Of a stretch of 35,297 nt of DNA, positions 1 to 9,452 are shown piece after piece (position 1 is the stretch's first letter; the number at the start of each line of letters is the position of its first letter). A model generated the notes under the pieces. The model did no database searches and was not told the origin of the DNA. It saw only the letters and a list, made by a program, of their open reading frames with translations. The position numbers and the translations under genes are program-made. Source of the stretch: Methylomonas sp. (GTDB lineage: Bacteria > Pseudomonadota > Gammaproteobacteria > Methylococcales > Methylomonadaceae); contig JALSLW010000077.1 in the NCBI GenBank assembly GCA_026988155.1, positions 1 through 35,297 of the forward strand. The letters run 5' to 3'.

Positions 1-26
1 CAAAATTTAACCCCCATACTCTTTTA

Positions 27-245
27 TCAAATCCATTCATAAAACTCTGTCAAGGTAGGGTCGCATTTACAACATGTAGTTCCGCAATTCGTCCCTACAG
101 GTAATTGACGCACTTTACCTTTACTGATCCATTTACCTAACATCCCCCTAAGAGCATCAGCATCTATATCAAAATGAATAACTAATTCATGCAGTGTTAC
201 TCTTTTTTTTTCTTTAAGATAGTTTTTTAACTCAGATAAAATCAT
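27..245 (-). CDS. feoC: FeoC-like ferrous iron transport regulator
   Basis: This is a 72-residue protein. Residues 1-50 look like the small winged helix of the FeoC family, and a cysteine cluster (C54, C58, C59, C61) sits near the C-terminus. In the family this cluster may bind an Fe-S cluster, and FeoC is thought to stabilise or regulate FeoB at the inner membrane. The start overlaps the feoB stop by 4 bases (ATGA), so it should be translated with feoB as the last gene of feoABC. Length and position fit FeoC; the regulatory role is family knowledge, not something visible here. Confidence 0.85.
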   Translation of the reverse strand: MILSELKNYLKEKKRVTLHELVIHFDIDADALRGMLGKWISKGKVRQLPVGTNCGTTCCKCDPTLTEFYEWI

Positions 246-2587
246 TGAAGTTCTCTGTTCTTATCAAAAGATTTGCTTCCATCTGCTTGAAATGACTTTC
301 CATAGATCCATAAACCAATTAAAACAGCTAGGAAACAGAGAACCAATCCTGAAATCCACTGAAAAGAATAATCGGGGTGCTGTGAATATGTAACTGCTTG
401 ATAAAAAATTGTTGCTGTCATATAAGCAAGTCCAGTTGTCCAAAGTACCACAAAAATTGACCATCCAGCATTAGTTTCTTTATATATTGCCGTAGTAGCT
501 GCCACACATGGTGCATATAGCAGAATAAACAGCAAATAGGCAAAAGCACCTGCCTGTCCATCAAAGCTCGCCTGCATAGCTGCAAATGTAGCTATTGTTA
601 CATCTTGCTCTGCAGCGACCTTATCAAGGCTTGATAAGTCGCCAACATTTAGCCCTAAAGGGTCAAGAATATTATCTGCAACTGCTATTAGGTTTACAGG
701 AATCGTAGCCACAGCATCTAACAAGGCTTGTTGCAGGCTGAATTCATTCTTCAACCCTGACTCTGCTGATTCCAATGCTGACATCTGACCGTACAAGGCA
801 TTCAAAGTGCCAACCACTGCTTCTTTAGCTAATATCCCAGTAAAAATCCCTACTGTTGCAGGCCAATTCTCTTGCTCAATACCCATTGGTTTAAATGCTG
901 GGGTCAAAGAGCGGCCTATCTCACTCAATACAGATTTTTGGCTGTTTTCCTGGCCAAAACTACCATCGGTACCTAATGCATTAAGAAAATTCAAGACCAA
1001 AACCATCGGTACAATGACTTTTCCAGCGTTAAACATAAAAGCTTTTAGCCTATCCCATGTTTTAAGAGCTACGCCTTTTATTGTAGGCATGTGATAGGTA
1101 GGCAGCTCCATGATAAAAGGAGTAGCCTCTCCTTTAAACAAAGTATAACGCATAATCAAACCTGTAAGAACTGCAACTACAATACCCAGCAGATAAAGCC
1201 CAAAAACTAGATTTTGTCCGCCTACAGGAAAAAATGCAGCGGCAAATAAAGCGTAGACAGGCAGTCTGGCACCACAGGACATAAAGGGGTTCATCAGATT
1301 GGTCAAAATCCTGTCCCGTTGATTATCTAAAGTTCTGGTGGCCATAATGGCTGGAACATTGCAGCCAAATCCAACAATCATTGGAACAAATGATTTACCG
1401 GGTAGACCAATCATCAGCATAAATCGGTCCATAACAAAAGCGGCTCTTGACATATAGCCAGAATCTTCTAATGCGGACAGAAACATGAATAAAAAGCCGA
1501 CAATTGGAATAAAGGTAGTTACAACCTGAATGCCACCGCCCAAGCCATTTGCCAGTAACACAACCAGCCATTCAGGAAGATCAATAGCAGTTAGAAGTAT
1601 AGATAACCCATCAACAAAAATTGCTGCTGCAGACATATCAAAAAAATCTATAAAGGCACTGCCAATATTTATGGTAAACATAAACATGGCATACATCACT
1701 AATAAAAAAATAGGAATACCCAAAAACCTATTTAAAACAATATGGTCGATCTTGTCGGAAATTTGGCGGGAAACTTCATTTAATCTGCAGACTGCATTCT
1801 GAGTTAATTTATTGACAAAAGTATACCGGGCATCAGCCGCTAAAATATCAATTTCATCCTCAGTTTCATTTTCAACACGCAGTTGTATTTTTTTTACTAG
1901 CTCAGTCGCTTCTGTGCCTGCTATTTTTATTGCCAGCGTATCGTCTTCCAAGAGCCTTACAGCAAGCCATCTCAAATCACATCCATGATCATTTGCCTGT
2001 TTTGCCAATAATGGTGTCAATTTTGTGATTGCGCGCTCTAATGCAGGGTTATATTCTATTTTTACATCTGGGACTGGACAGTCAGCAACCGCTCTATCAA
2101 TAACAGTTTGCAACTGTGTAAGTCCATTTCGCATTGTTGCTGTTATCGGTACAACTGGGCAGGATAATTGTTCAGATAAGTACTCAAAATCGATTTTAAT
2201 GCCACGCTGCTTAACAACATCCATCATATTTAGTACTAAAATCATAGGAACGCGCATTTCTATCAACTGTGATGTCAAATAGAAGTTTCTTTCTATATTT
2301 GATGCGTCAACTATGTTAATAATGAGATCAGCCTGTTTTGAAGCGACATAATCTCTAGCAACTTTTTCATCCAGTGAGACTTGATCATCTGCGGCTTCTA
2401 AAGAGTAGGTTCCGGGCAGATCTACAACATTAATTGTTTTGCCATCAAAACTGTATTCCCCTATTTTTTGCTCAACGGTTACCCCTGGCCAGTTACCCAC
2501 ATGCTGATTAGACCCGGTCAATAAATTAAATAGGGTCGTTTTCCCACAGTTTGGGTTGCCGACAACACCAATTGTATAGTTACTCAT
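242..2587 (-). CDS. feoB: Ferrous iron transporter FeoB
   Basis: This 781-residue protein is a GTP-dependent Fe(II) permease of the inner membrane. The N-terminal G domain shows the P-loop GNPNCGKT (residues 10-17), the switch motif DLPGTYSL and the NMMD base-recognition motif. From about residue 280 there are many hydrophobic segments with the FeoB gate signatures GCNVPAIMATRTL and SCGARLPVYALF. Length matches full-length FeoB of about 770 residues. It overlaps feoA upstream and feoC downstream by 4 bases each, so the three are one translationally coupled operon. A Fur-like box upstream of feoA suggests iron repression. Confidence 0.97.
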   Translation of the reverse strand: MSNYTIGVVGNPNCGKTTLFNLLTGSNQHVGNWPGVTVEQKIGEYSFDGKTINVVDLPGTYSLEAADDQVSLDEKVARDYVASKQADLIINIVDASNIERNFYLTSQLIEMRVPMILVLNMMDVVKQRGIKIDFEYLSEQLSCPVVPITATMRNGLTQLQTVIDRAVADCPVPDVKIEYNPALERAITKLTPLLAKQANDHGCDLRWLAVRLLEDDTLAIKIAGTEATELVKKIQLRVENETEDEIDILAADARYTFVNKLTQNAVCRLNEVSRQISDKIDHIVLNRFLGIPIFLLVMYAMFMFTINIGSAFIDFFDMSAAAIFVDGLSILLTAIDLPEWLVVLLANGLGGGIQVVTTFIPIVGFLFMFLSALEDSGYMSRAAFVMDRFMLMIGLPGKSFVPMIVGFGCNVPAIMATRTLDNQRDRILTNLMNPFMSCGARLPVYALFAAAFFPVGGQNLVFGLYLLGIVVAVLTGLIMRYTLFKGEATPFIMELPTYHMPTIKGVALKTWDRLKAFMFNAGKVIVPMVLVLNFLNALGTDGSFGQENSQKSVLSEIGRSLTPAFKPMGIEQENWPATVGIFTGILAKEAVVGTLNALYGQMSALESAESGLKNEFSLQQALLDAVATIPVNLIAVADNILDPLGLNVGDLSSLDKVAAEQDVTIATFAAMQASFDGQAGAFAYLLFILLYAPCVAATTAIYKETNAGWSIFVVLWTTGLAYMTATIFYQAVTYSQHPDYSFQWISGLVLCFLAVLIGLWIYGKSFQADGSKSFDKNRELQ

Positions 2588-2817
2588 AATTTTTCTATCA
2601 GTAAAACTGCGGCTTCATTTTTACGTAAAGACAGTGAAAAACCACGGATTTTAATTTCTACAGGATCACCCAGCGGTGCAAACCGTGTCACGGTAAACTC
2701 AGTACCAGGTGTTAAGCCCATAGCTAGCAATCGTTTACGATAGGCTTTGCCTGATTTATCGAATCCAACAATTTTTCCATGATCACCAACGGCAAGCATC
2801 TTTAAGTTATTTATCAT
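2584..2817 (-). CDS. feoA: FeoA, SH3-like partner of FeoB
   Basis: This 77-residue cytoplasmic protein has the FeoA/SH3-like fold signature: a central G-x-x-RKRLLAMGLTPGTEF segment followed by 'APLGDPVEIKIRGFSLSLRK'. FeoA is needed for FeoB-dependent Fe(II) uptake and probably acts on its G domain. It is the first gene of the operon, with an ATG start, and its stop overlaps the feoB start. The 197 bases upstream carry the promoter and Fur-like site described separately. Confidence 0.95.
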   Translation of the reverse strand: MINNLKMLAVGDHGKIVGFDKSGKAYRKRLLAMGLTPGTEFTVTRFAPLGDPVEIKIRGFSLSLRKNEAAVLLIEKL

Positions 2818-2860
2818 GATGTTTAGTCCCTTTAAGCTAAAGTTAAAAGCAGAAGGAATT

Positions 2861-2913
2861 AATAATAATTCTCATTTACATTAAAATATATCACATTACA
2901 GCTCGTTTATAAA
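2861..2913 (-). promoter_or_regulatory. feoABC promoter with overlapping Fur-like box
   Basis: Read on the minus strand there is a -35-like TTTATA (2908-2913), a 17-base spacer and a -10-like TATATT (2885-2890). Just downstream, at the likely transcription start, is GTAAATGAGAATTATTATT (2861-2879), which matches 14 of 19 positions of the Fur consensus GATAATGATAATCATTATC by my count. The position is right for iron-dependent repression of feoA. The -35 hexamer is weak. Confidence 0.65.
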
Positions 2914-3014
2914 GATTATTTTATGTATGCCAGGGCGAGAATGCTCTGAAAAGGAATGTACTCGAGACGAATTGACTTTCCCAAACCTCTAGATAGAATG
3001 ATATAAAATTGAAT

Positions 3015-3266
3015 TTATTTCTTTTGAGATCTGTTCAATTGTTTATTCAGATGTGCATAATCGGATTTTAGTTTAATAATCCTAAGAAAGGCAACCAATA
3101 ATCCAATGATAATTCCTGCAAAAAGCTCCACAGTAAGTGCAACTGTCAAAGGAAGAGATATCGAGGTAAAACCAAGGTTTATTTGTACTAAGTGAAAATT
3201 AAGCAAAGAAAAAATCAACGCAACAATAAAAACAAAAGAAAATATAATAAGAAGGATTATTTTCAT
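3015..3266 (-). CDS. lapA: LapA-domain inner membrane protein
   Basis: This 83-residue protein has two hydrophobic segments (about residues 3-23 and 38-63) around the motif NFHLVQINLGF, then a charged, probably helical tail. That is the pattern of the lipopolysaccharide assembly protein A domain (formerly DUF1049). In enterobacteria LapA works with LapB in regulating lipopolysaccharide synthesis. It follows ihfB on the same strand after 61 bases, the same place it takes in many gammaproteobacteria. No lapB is seen next to it; the next genes on this strand are feoABC. Confidence 0.8.
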   Translation of the reverse strand: MKIILLIIFSFVFIVALIFSLLNFHLVQINLGFTSISLPLTVALTVELFAGIIIGLLVAFLRIIKLKSDYAHLNKQLNRSQKK

Positions 3267-3327
3267 TAGGTATCTAGTTAATGCGTTGAATATATAGATG
3301 GGTTGTGATTATAAAAAACCGATAGGC

Positions 3328-3633
3328 CTAGTCAATAATTTTAAAACTATCACGAGAAGCGTCTACTCGGTCTCGCAACTCCTTTCCAGGTTTAAAATGA
3401 GGTACATATTTAGCCGTTAATGAAACAGCTTCTCCTGTTTTCGGGTTTCTCCCCATACGAGGTGCTCTATGGTGCAAGGAAAAACTTCCAAAGCCTCTTA
3501 TTTCAATTCTATCCCCTGCAGATAGAGTTTCACTCATTTGCTCTATAACACAATTAACAGCTAACTCTACATCTTTAAACGCTAAGTGAGGCAACTGTCC
3601 AGCTAAAGCTTCAATTAATTCTGATTTTGTCAC
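3328..3633 (-). CDS. ihfB: Integration host factor beta subunit
   Basis: This 101-residue protein is a DNA-bending member of the HU/IHF family. It shows the family core [21 protein letters not shown] (beta-arm with the Pro at the intercalating tip) and the start MTKSELIE typical of the beta subunit. IHF is a heterodimer; the alpha gene is not in this window. The start codon is GTG (3631-3633) preceded by AGGA; the ATG just upstream runs straight into a stop. It lies downstream of rpsA, but a strong terminator sits in the gap, so its expression depends on readthrough or a separate promoter. Confidence 0.95.
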   Translation of the reverse strand: MTKSELIEALAGQLPHLAFKDVELAVNCVIEQMSETLSAGDRIEIRGFGSFSLHHRAPRMGRNPKTGEAVSLTAKYVPHFKPGKELRDRVDASRDSFKIID

Positions 3634-3642
3634 ATTCAGTCC

Positions 3643-3677
3643 TAAAAATAAAAAGGGAGCGCTAAAATAGCACTCCC
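3643..3677 (-). terminator. Intrinsic terminator after rpsA
   Basis: On the minus strand there is a hairpin GGGAG-x-GCTA / TAGC-x-CTCCC (3655-3677) with a three-base loop and a single mismatched pair. The transcript then runs into TTTTTATTTTT (bases 3654 down to about 3644). This is a textbook Rho-independent terminator between rpsA and ihfB, and the T-tract ends about 10 bases before the ihfB start codon. Confidence 0.9.
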
Positions 3678-3686
3678 TAAGATTAC

Positions 3687-5348
3687 TTATTTTTCCAATT
3701 GCTTGAAGATATCACCAAGAGTAGCGGAATTAGGTGTTTCACTTCCATATTCTTTCATAGCACTTGACTCTTCATCATTATCTTTAGCTTTTATTGATAG
3801 TGAAATTGATTTTGTTTTCTTATCAACACCAATAAATTTAGCTTCTATTTCTTGACCCACTTTCAGTAATGTGCTCGCATCTTCAACACGATCTCTTTGA
3901 ATTTCAGACGCTCTTAAATAGCCATCAATATTTTCTGAAAGCTCAATTACAGCACCTTTTGCATCAACTGATTTAACAACACCTTTAACCAAGCTGCCTT
4001 TTTCATTTAACGCAATATAGTTTTGGAAAGGATCCTGTTCTAGCTGCTTAATTCCTAAAGAAATACGTTCGCGTTCAGAATCAACAGCAAGGATGATAGT
4101 TTCGACTTCATCGCCACGCTTGTAGTTACGAATAGCTTCTTTATCAGCTTCATTCCAGGTAATATCAGAGGTATGAACCAGTCCATCAATACCGCCTTCA
4201 AGACCGATAAATACACCAAAATCAGTGATCGATTTTATTTTACCCGATATTTTATCGCCTTTGTTATGAGTGGCGGCAAATTCATCCCAAGGGTTAGTAC
4301 GGCATTGTTTCATGCCCAAAGAAATACGACGGCGTTCTTCGTCAATTTCTAAAACCATTACCTCAACTTCATCACCTAACTGAACAACTTTAGATGGGTT
4401 AACGTTTTTGTTAGTCCAGTCCATTTCAGAAACGTGGACCAAGCCCTCAACACCTTCTTCGATTTCTACGAAACACCCGTAGTCAGTCAAGTTATTAACC
4501 TTACCTTTTACACGTGTTGCCGCTGGATAGCGTTCTGCAATTTCTTTCCAAGGATCTTCGCCCATCTGCTTCATGCCCAATGAAACACGAGTTTTCTCTT
4601 TGTCGAATTTAAGAACTTTAACTTCGATTTCCTGACCGATTTCGACACACTCAGAAGGGTGACGAATACGACGCCAAGCCATATCAGTGATATGCAATAA
4701 GCCATCAATGCCACCTAAGTCAATAAATGCACCATAGTCAGTCAAGTTTTTAACGATACCTTTAACAACAGCACCATCTTCAAGAGTTTTCATCAACTCT
4801 TCTCTTTCTGCACTGTATTCTTTTTCTACTACGGCACGACGAGACAACACAACATTATTGCGTTTCTGGTCTATTTTTATGACTTTAAATTCAAGATCGC
4901 GACCTTCTAAGAAAGTAGTGTCTCTAATAGGACGGACATCAACTAATGAACCTGGCAGGAATGCACGCAAAGCACCCACGGCAACTGTAAAGCCACCACG
5001 CACTTTGCCGTTGATTCGGCCAATAATAGTTTCTTCACCTTCAAAAGCTTTTTCAAGCTCGCCCCACGCTTTATTTTTCTTGGCTTTATCACGGGAAAGA
5101 AGAGTAGAACCTAATCCATCTTCAAATAAATCGAGAGCTACCTCAACCTCATCACCAATATTGACTTCCAGGTCTCCATCAGGCGTTAAAAACTGCCATT
5201 TTGGAATAACCCCTTCAGATTTAGCTTGCGCACTGACAATAACAAAATCATTATCAATATCAATAACAGTACCAATCAACATGGCACCTGGGCGCATTTC
5301 AGTCTTTATCAGACTTTCTTCAAACATCTCCGCAAAGCTCTCGCTCAT
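3687..5348 (-). CDS. rpsA: 30S ribosomal protein S1
   Basis: This 553-residue protein is the mRNA-binding small-subunit protein that helps unfold and place messages on the ribosome. Six S1 (OB-fold) repeats can be followed, with the recurring pattern 'G-x-V-x-x-[LI]-T-D-[FY]-G-x-F' and 'V-L-x-x-D-x-[ED]-[RK]-x-R-[IV]-S-L-G-[MI]-K-Q'. The last two repeats are more divergent, as is usual. Length is close to the 557 residues of the E. coli protein. It has intrinsic terminators on both sides, so it is probably its own transcription unit; the 5349-5422 leader must hold its promoter, but I see no convincing hexamer pair there. Confidence 0.98.
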   Translation of the reverse strand: MSESFAEMFEESLIKTEMRPGAMLIGTVIDIDNDFVIVSAQAKSEGVIPKWQFLTPDGDLEVNIGDEVEVALDLFEDGLGSTLLSRDKAKKNKAWGELEKAFEGEETIIGRINGKVRGGFTVAVGALRAFLPGSLVDVRPIRDTTFLEGRDLEFKVIKIDQKRNNVVLSRRAVVEKEYSAEREELMKTLEDGAVVKGIVKNLTDYGAFIDLGGIDGLLHITDMAWRRIRHPSECVEIGQEIEVKVLKFDKEKTRVSLGMKQMGEDPWKEIAERYPAATRVKGKVNNLTDYGCFVEIEEGVEGLVHVSEMDWTNKNVNPSKVVQLGDEVEVMVLEIDEERRRISLGMKQCRTNPWDEFAATHNKGDKISGKIKSITDFGVFIGLEGGIDGLVHTSDITWNEADKEAIRNYKRGDEVETIILAVDSERERISLGIKQLEQDPFQNYIALNEKGSLVKGVVKSVDAKGAVIELSENIDGYLRASEIQRDRVEDASTLLKVGQEIEAKFIGVDKKTKSISLSIKAKDNDEESSAMKEYGSETPNSATLGDIFKQLEK

Positions 5349-5422
5349 TTCTTCTTTCCCACACCTGTTTTTTTACTCACCTTTAATAGTCAGGTAAAGC
5401 GTAAACAAGTTAATATTTTAAA

Positions 5423-5463
5423 AGTTAAAAAATAAAGCTGTTAATTCTTTTATCTTAACAGCT
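5423..5463 (-). terminator. Intrinsic terminator after cmk
   Basis: A perfect 9-bp stem AGCTGTTAA / TTAACAGCT (5436-5444 and 5455-5463) with a 10-base loop is followed on the minus strand by TTATTTTTTAACT. It closes the gyrA-to-cmk transcript and separates it from rpsA. Confidence 0.88.
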
Positions 5464-5479
5464 GCCTAAGTATGGTTCT

Positions 5480-6136
5480 TTATGGAACCAAATTCATTAC
5501 CTTCTCTATTACCTGATCGACAGATAAATTTGAAGAGTCTATATAAAGAGAATCTTTCGCAGCCGTTAATGGTGCTACTGAACGTTCCTGGTCTCTACGG
5601 TCCCGCTTTTCAATCTCTTCAGTTATTCGTACAAGGTTAGCATCAATTCCTTTTTCTTTCAACTGTTTATATCGCCTATTTGCTCTTTCCTCTGCACTTG
5701 CGGTCAAATAAACCTTCTTTGATGCCTCAGGAAAAACAACAGTTCCCATGTCTCGCCCATCGGCAACTAAGCCTGGAGCCTTATGAAAATCTTTCTGTTT
5801 CTGCAATAAAACAGTCCGCACCTCTGGATAGGCAGCGATAATTGATGCAGCATTTCCTGTCTCTTCAGTTGGAAGTCTGCTAGTAATATCAATCCCATTC
5901 AATCTAACCGCCAGTTCTTCATCGCAGTCAAACTCTAATGCCATCGTTTTAGCCACATTAGCTATTTCAGCAATATCTTCAAATTTTATCTTTTCATCCA
6001 GCACTGCAATTGCCAAGGACCGGTAAATAGAGCCACTGTCTAAATAGTGCCAGCCCAATCGTTTTGCTACAGACCGACTTACCGTTCCCTTCCCTGCACC
6101 GCTTGGCCCGTCTATAGTCAATATAGGAATGTTCAT
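5480..6136 (-). CDS. cmk: Cytidylate kinase
   Basis: This 218-residue cytoplasmic enzyme phosphorylates CMP and dCMP with ATP. It shows the P-loop GPSGAGKGT (residues 10-18), the nucleotide-binding segment DGRDMGTVVFP around residue 127, and the arginine-rich lid 'RRYKQLKEKG...KRDRRDQERS'. Length is typical. The start overlaps the stop of the tyrA-aroA gene by 4 bases, so the two are coupled. The terminator just downstream makes it the last gene of the gyrA operon. Confidence 0.97.
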   Translation of the reverse strand: MNIPILTIDGPSGAGKGTVSRSVAKRLGWHYLDSGSIYRSLAIAVLDEKIKFEDIAEIANVAKTMALEFDCDEELAVRLNGIDITSRLPTEETGNAASIIAAYPEVRTVLLQKQKDFHKAPGLVADGRDMGTVVFPEASKKVYLTASAEERANRRYKQLKEKGIDANLVRITEEIEKRDRRDQERSVAPLTAAKDSLYIDSSNLSVDQVIEKVMNLVP

Positions 6137-8322
6137 TTTAGATTTAATCCCAACTGCGTCGCCAGATCACGAAACTCAGGAAAGGAAGTATTTACATTAT
6201 CACAGTCATGAACAATAATTGGTGCCGTTGCCCTTAGCCCTGCAATAGAAAATGACATGGCAATACGGTGATCATCATGTGAGTCTACTTCGCCACCGCC
6301 AATTGAATCAGCCGTTTTACCCTGAATAACCATACCATCTTCAGTCGGCTGGGCGTCTACACCCAATGATTGCAATCCATCAGCCATCACCTGAATACGG
6401 TCGCATTCTTTAACTCGCAATTCTTTTGCACCTGTAAGCGTTGTCTGCCCATCCGCACAGGCAGCCGCTACAAACAGCACTGGAAATTCATCAATGGCTA
6501 GCGGCACCAGTTCTTCAGGTATCTCTATGCCTTTTAATTGGCTAGAGCGCACCCGCAAGTCTGCCACGGGTTCACCGCCTATTGAGCGCTCATTCATCAC
6601 CTCAATATTAGCCCCCATTAAACGCAAAATATCAATGATTCCGGTTCGTGTAGGATTAATTCCAACATGTTTTAGAGTAACATCAGAATCTGCAGCAATA
6701 GATGCACCAACCAAAAAAAATGCTGCCGAAGAAATATCACTGGGTACATCAATATCCATAGCTATCAATTTACCCTCTGAAGTGATACTGGCTTTATTGC
6801 CATCACGCTGAACAGGGTAGCCAAAACCGTTTAGCATTCTTTCAGTATGGTCTCGCGTTGGCGCTGGCTCCACAACACTGGTTGTACCTTCTGCATACAT
6901 GCCTGCCAGCAACAGACATGATTTAACCTGTGCACTCGCCATCGGCATAAAATAATCAATTGCTTTAAGTTCGCCAGTCCCTGTAATGTGCAATGGCGCA
7001 GTACCATCATCTTCAGTTCTAATGTCTGCTCCCATACTTATCAATGGCGCTGTCACTCGCTTCATTGGCCTTGAAGATAGGGATTTGTCACCCGTTAAAA
7101 CAGTATTAAATTTTTGTCCTGCCAGCAGACCGCTCAATAAGCGCATTGAAGTTCCAGAGTTTCCCAGATACAAAGGTTCCTTTGGCTCTTTTAAACCATT
7201 CTTGCCTACTCCATGTATAGTAACTTCTCCATTGATAGGACCTTCAATCTCAACCCCCATAGCTCTAAAAGCTGCCAAAGTCGCTAAAGCATCTTCGGCA
7301 TTTAAAAAACCTTTTACATGAGTAACGCCTTCAGCCAGCGAACCCAGCATAATAGAACGGTGAGACATTGATTTATCGCCTGGCACACGAATTTTTCCGC
7401 GTAAATGACCGCCCGGCTGGATTGTAAATGAAGTTGAATGTGACATAGAGTTATCGAATTGATTTAGAAAACGCTGCCTAGCTTGCCTGGCATACGTAAA
7501 GGTTTCAAAAAGTCGCTTGCTATTGTTATCAGCCAGCATTTGTTCTATTTTTTCCAATTCTGCTTTTAGCTGCTGAATTAACGGAATAATTTCTTTTTTG
7601 TTTGCCAGGCAAATATCCAGCCACATAGTCGGATCACTTGAGGCAATCCGGGTAAAGTCTTTAAACCCACCGGCGGCAAATTTAAAAATTTCTATCTGCT
7701 CATCTTTTTTCCCCAACAAATCCACCAAAGAAAAAGCCAAGATATGAGGCAAATGACTGGTAGCGGCAAGCACTGCATCATGATGCTCAACATCCATAAT
7801 AGATACAATGGAGCCAATTTTTTGCCAAAACTGCTTGATTATATTGACAGCGTCGGTACTGCTTGAATCTATAGGCGTTATAATCAAACGCTTATTAGCA
7901 AACAAATCGGCTTTTGAGGCCTCTACTCCACTGCTTTCAGCTCCAGCAATCGGGTGTGCAGGAATAAAATTGGCAGGCACTTGACCAAAAACAGATTTTA
8001 CTGCTTCAACTACACTGGCTTTGGTACTCCCCGCATCAGTATAAATAGTGCTATTGCTCCAGAATGGCTGAAGCTGTCTAAATATTTGTTCGGTAACACC
8101 TACCGGAGTGCAGACAATAACGCAATCAGCATCTTTTACCGCGGGCTCAATATCAACATAAAACTCATCAATAACGCCTAGCTTTTTAGCAGTTTGCAGA
8201 TTACCTATACCTGATTGACGGCCAAAAGCTACTATATTCCGACATAGCCCCTGCTCTCTGGCTGCTCTGGCAATAGAACCGCCAATTAAACCCACCCCGA
8301 TAATGCAAATTTTATTAAACAT
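6133..8322 (-). CDS. tyrA-aroA: Fused prephenate dehydrogenase / EPSP synthase
   Basis: This 729-residue protein joins two enzymes of aromatic amino acid synthesis. Residues 1 to about 290 are an arogenate/prephenate dehydrogenase with the NAD site GVGLIGGS near the N-terminus. From about residue 305 it is 5-enolpyruvylshikimate-3-phosphate synthase, with RVPGDKSMSHRS, LGNSGTSMRLLSGLL, DEFPVLFVAAA and SHDDHRIAMS. The fusion is known from Pseudomonas, Acinetobacter and related gammaproteobacteria. The linker near residue 295 contains an internal Met-Ser start-like site, but the frame is continuous. The gene follows hisC after 2 bases and overlaps cmk. Confidence 0.96.
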   Translation of the reverse strand: MFNKICIIGVGLIGGSIARAAREQGLCRNIVAFGRQSGIGNLQTAKKLGVIDEFYVDIEPAVKDADCVIVCTPVGVTEQIFRQLQPFWSNSTIYTDAGSTKASVVEAVKSVFGQVPANFIPAHPIAGAESSGVEASKADLFANKRLIITPIDSSSTDAVNIIKQFWQKIGSIVSIMDVEHHDAVLAATSHLPHILAFSLVDLLGKKDEQIEIFKFAAGGFKDFTRIASSDPTMWLDICLANKKEIIPLIQQLKAELEKIEQMLADNNSKRLFETFTYARQARQRFLNQFDNSMSHSTSFTIQPGGHLRGKIRVPGDKSMSHRSIMLGSLAEGVTHVKGFLNAEDALATLAAFRAMGVEIEGPINGEVTIHGVGKNGLKEPKEPLYLGNSGTSMRLLSGLLAGQKFNTVLTGDKSLSSRPMKRVTAPLISMGADIRTEDDGTAPLHITGTGELKAIDYFMPMASAQVKSCLLLAGMYAEGTTSVVEPAPTRDHTERMLNGFGYPVQRDGNKASITSEGKLIAMDIDVPSDISSAAFFLVGASIAADSDVTLKHVGINPTRTGIIDILRLMGANIEVMNERSIGGEPVADLRVRSSQLKGIEIPEELVPLAIDEFPVLFVAAACADGQTTLTGAKELRVKECDRIQVMADGLQSLGVDAQPTEDGMVIQGKTADSIGGGEVDSHDDHRIAMSFSIAGLRATAPIIVHDCDNVNTSFPEFRDLATQLGLNLK

Positions 8323-8324
8323 AG

Positions 8325-9440
8325 CTATTTCGATGTGGCCATCACTTGTTTAAATGCATCAATAAAAAACTGATTCTCCTGCTCTGTACCGATGCTAATG
8401 CGAAGATAATTGGGCATTTCATAATTGGCTACCGGACGGACAATGACCCCTTTTTTAAGCAAAGCTTCATAAATTGGTACTCCAGCCTGCTTTAAATCAA
8501 CAGAAACAAAATTACCAAATGAAGTTATCCAGCTTAAACCCATTTCTTTAAATGCGGATGTTAATTGCTCCATCCCCTGGCTATTGGCTGCAATCGTTTT
8601 TGCTAAATAAGCCTTGTCAGTTAAAGCTGCCTCAGCAGCAGCTAAAGCCAGCATATTATTATTGAAGGGCTGACGCACACGGTTAAGTAAATCTGCAATT
8701 TCAGCAGAAGAGATACTATACCCTACCCGTAATCCAGCCAATCCATAGGCTTTTGAAAATGTACGGGTAATCATCAAATTTGGGCATTCTATTAGCCAGG
8801 TAAGCGAATCTGCACTATCGTCAGCAGTTACAAATTCAAAATAGGCTTCATCCAGCACACACATCACTGTTTTAGGCAATGCGTTAATAAACTGCTTTAA
8901 AGCAGATGACAATAGCAGGGTGCCAGTTGGGTTATTTGGATTGGCTATAAAAACCAATCGTGTATTTTTGTTTACCAATGCCAGCATAGCATCTAAATCG
9001 TGGCCATAATTCAATGCAGGGGCAACCTTGACTACTGCTCCCGCAGCTTGTGTTACCAATGGATACACAGCAAAAGCATGCTGTGAAAAAACAGCTTCCA
9101 GGCCAGGCTCCAAAAATGTACGGGCCACTAATTCCAATATTTCATTAGAGCCATTACCTAAAGTAATTTGATCCATAGAAATATTCAGCTTTTTTGCCAA
9201 AGCTGTTTTTAAGGCAAAACCATTGCCATCAGGGTACCGCGATAGCTCAGGCAATGCCGTTTGTATAGCCTTAATAACCTTTGGACTAGGGCCCAGTGGG
9301 TTTTCATTTGACGCTAATTTAACAATCTCTGTTAACCCAAGTTCACGCTCCAGCTCATCAATGGGCTTGCCGGCTTTATAGGGGACAAGATCTTGAACGC
9401 CCTGTAGAGCTAGCTGACTAATATTACAGTTATTATTCAT
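8325..9440 (-). CDS. hisC: Histidinol-phosphate aminotransferase
   Basis: This 371-residue enzyme is a class I/II PLP-dependent aminotransferase. Visible signatures are ASNENPLGPSP near residue 40, NPNNPTGT in the middle, LDEAYFEF, and TRTFSKAYGLAGLRVGY with the PLP lysine. HisC makes histidinol phosphate. Homologues in this gene position, between pheA and tyrA-aroA, often also transaminate phenylpyruvate and hydroxyphenylpyruvate, so an aromatic aminotransferase role is a reasonable inference from context. Confidence 0.93.
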   Translation of the reverse strand: MNNNCNISQLALQGVQDLVPYKAGKPIDELERELGLTEIVKLASNENPLGPSPKVIKAIQTALPELSRYPDGNGFALKTALAKKLNISMDQITLGNGSNEILELVARTFLEPGLEAVFSQHAFAVYPLVTQAAGAVVKVAPALNYGHDLDAMLALVNKNTRLVFIANPNNPTGTLLLSSALKQFINALPKTVMCVLDEAYFEFVTADDSADSLTWLIECPNLMITRTFSKAYGLAGLRVGYSISSAEIADLLNRVRQPFNNNMLALAAAEAALTDKAYLAKTIAANSQGMEQLTSAFKEMGLSWITSFGNFVSVDLKQAGVPIYEALLKKGVIVRPVANYEMPNYLRISIGTEQENQFFIDAFKQVMATSK

Positions 9441-9452
9441 ATAAAATAGACA

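Noticed and set aside
4858-5397. 179-codon open frame antisense to rpsA
   Set aside because: It is a shadow of the S1 gene: Ser/Pro/Arg-rich composition and no recognisable domain, while the opposite strand is clearly coding.
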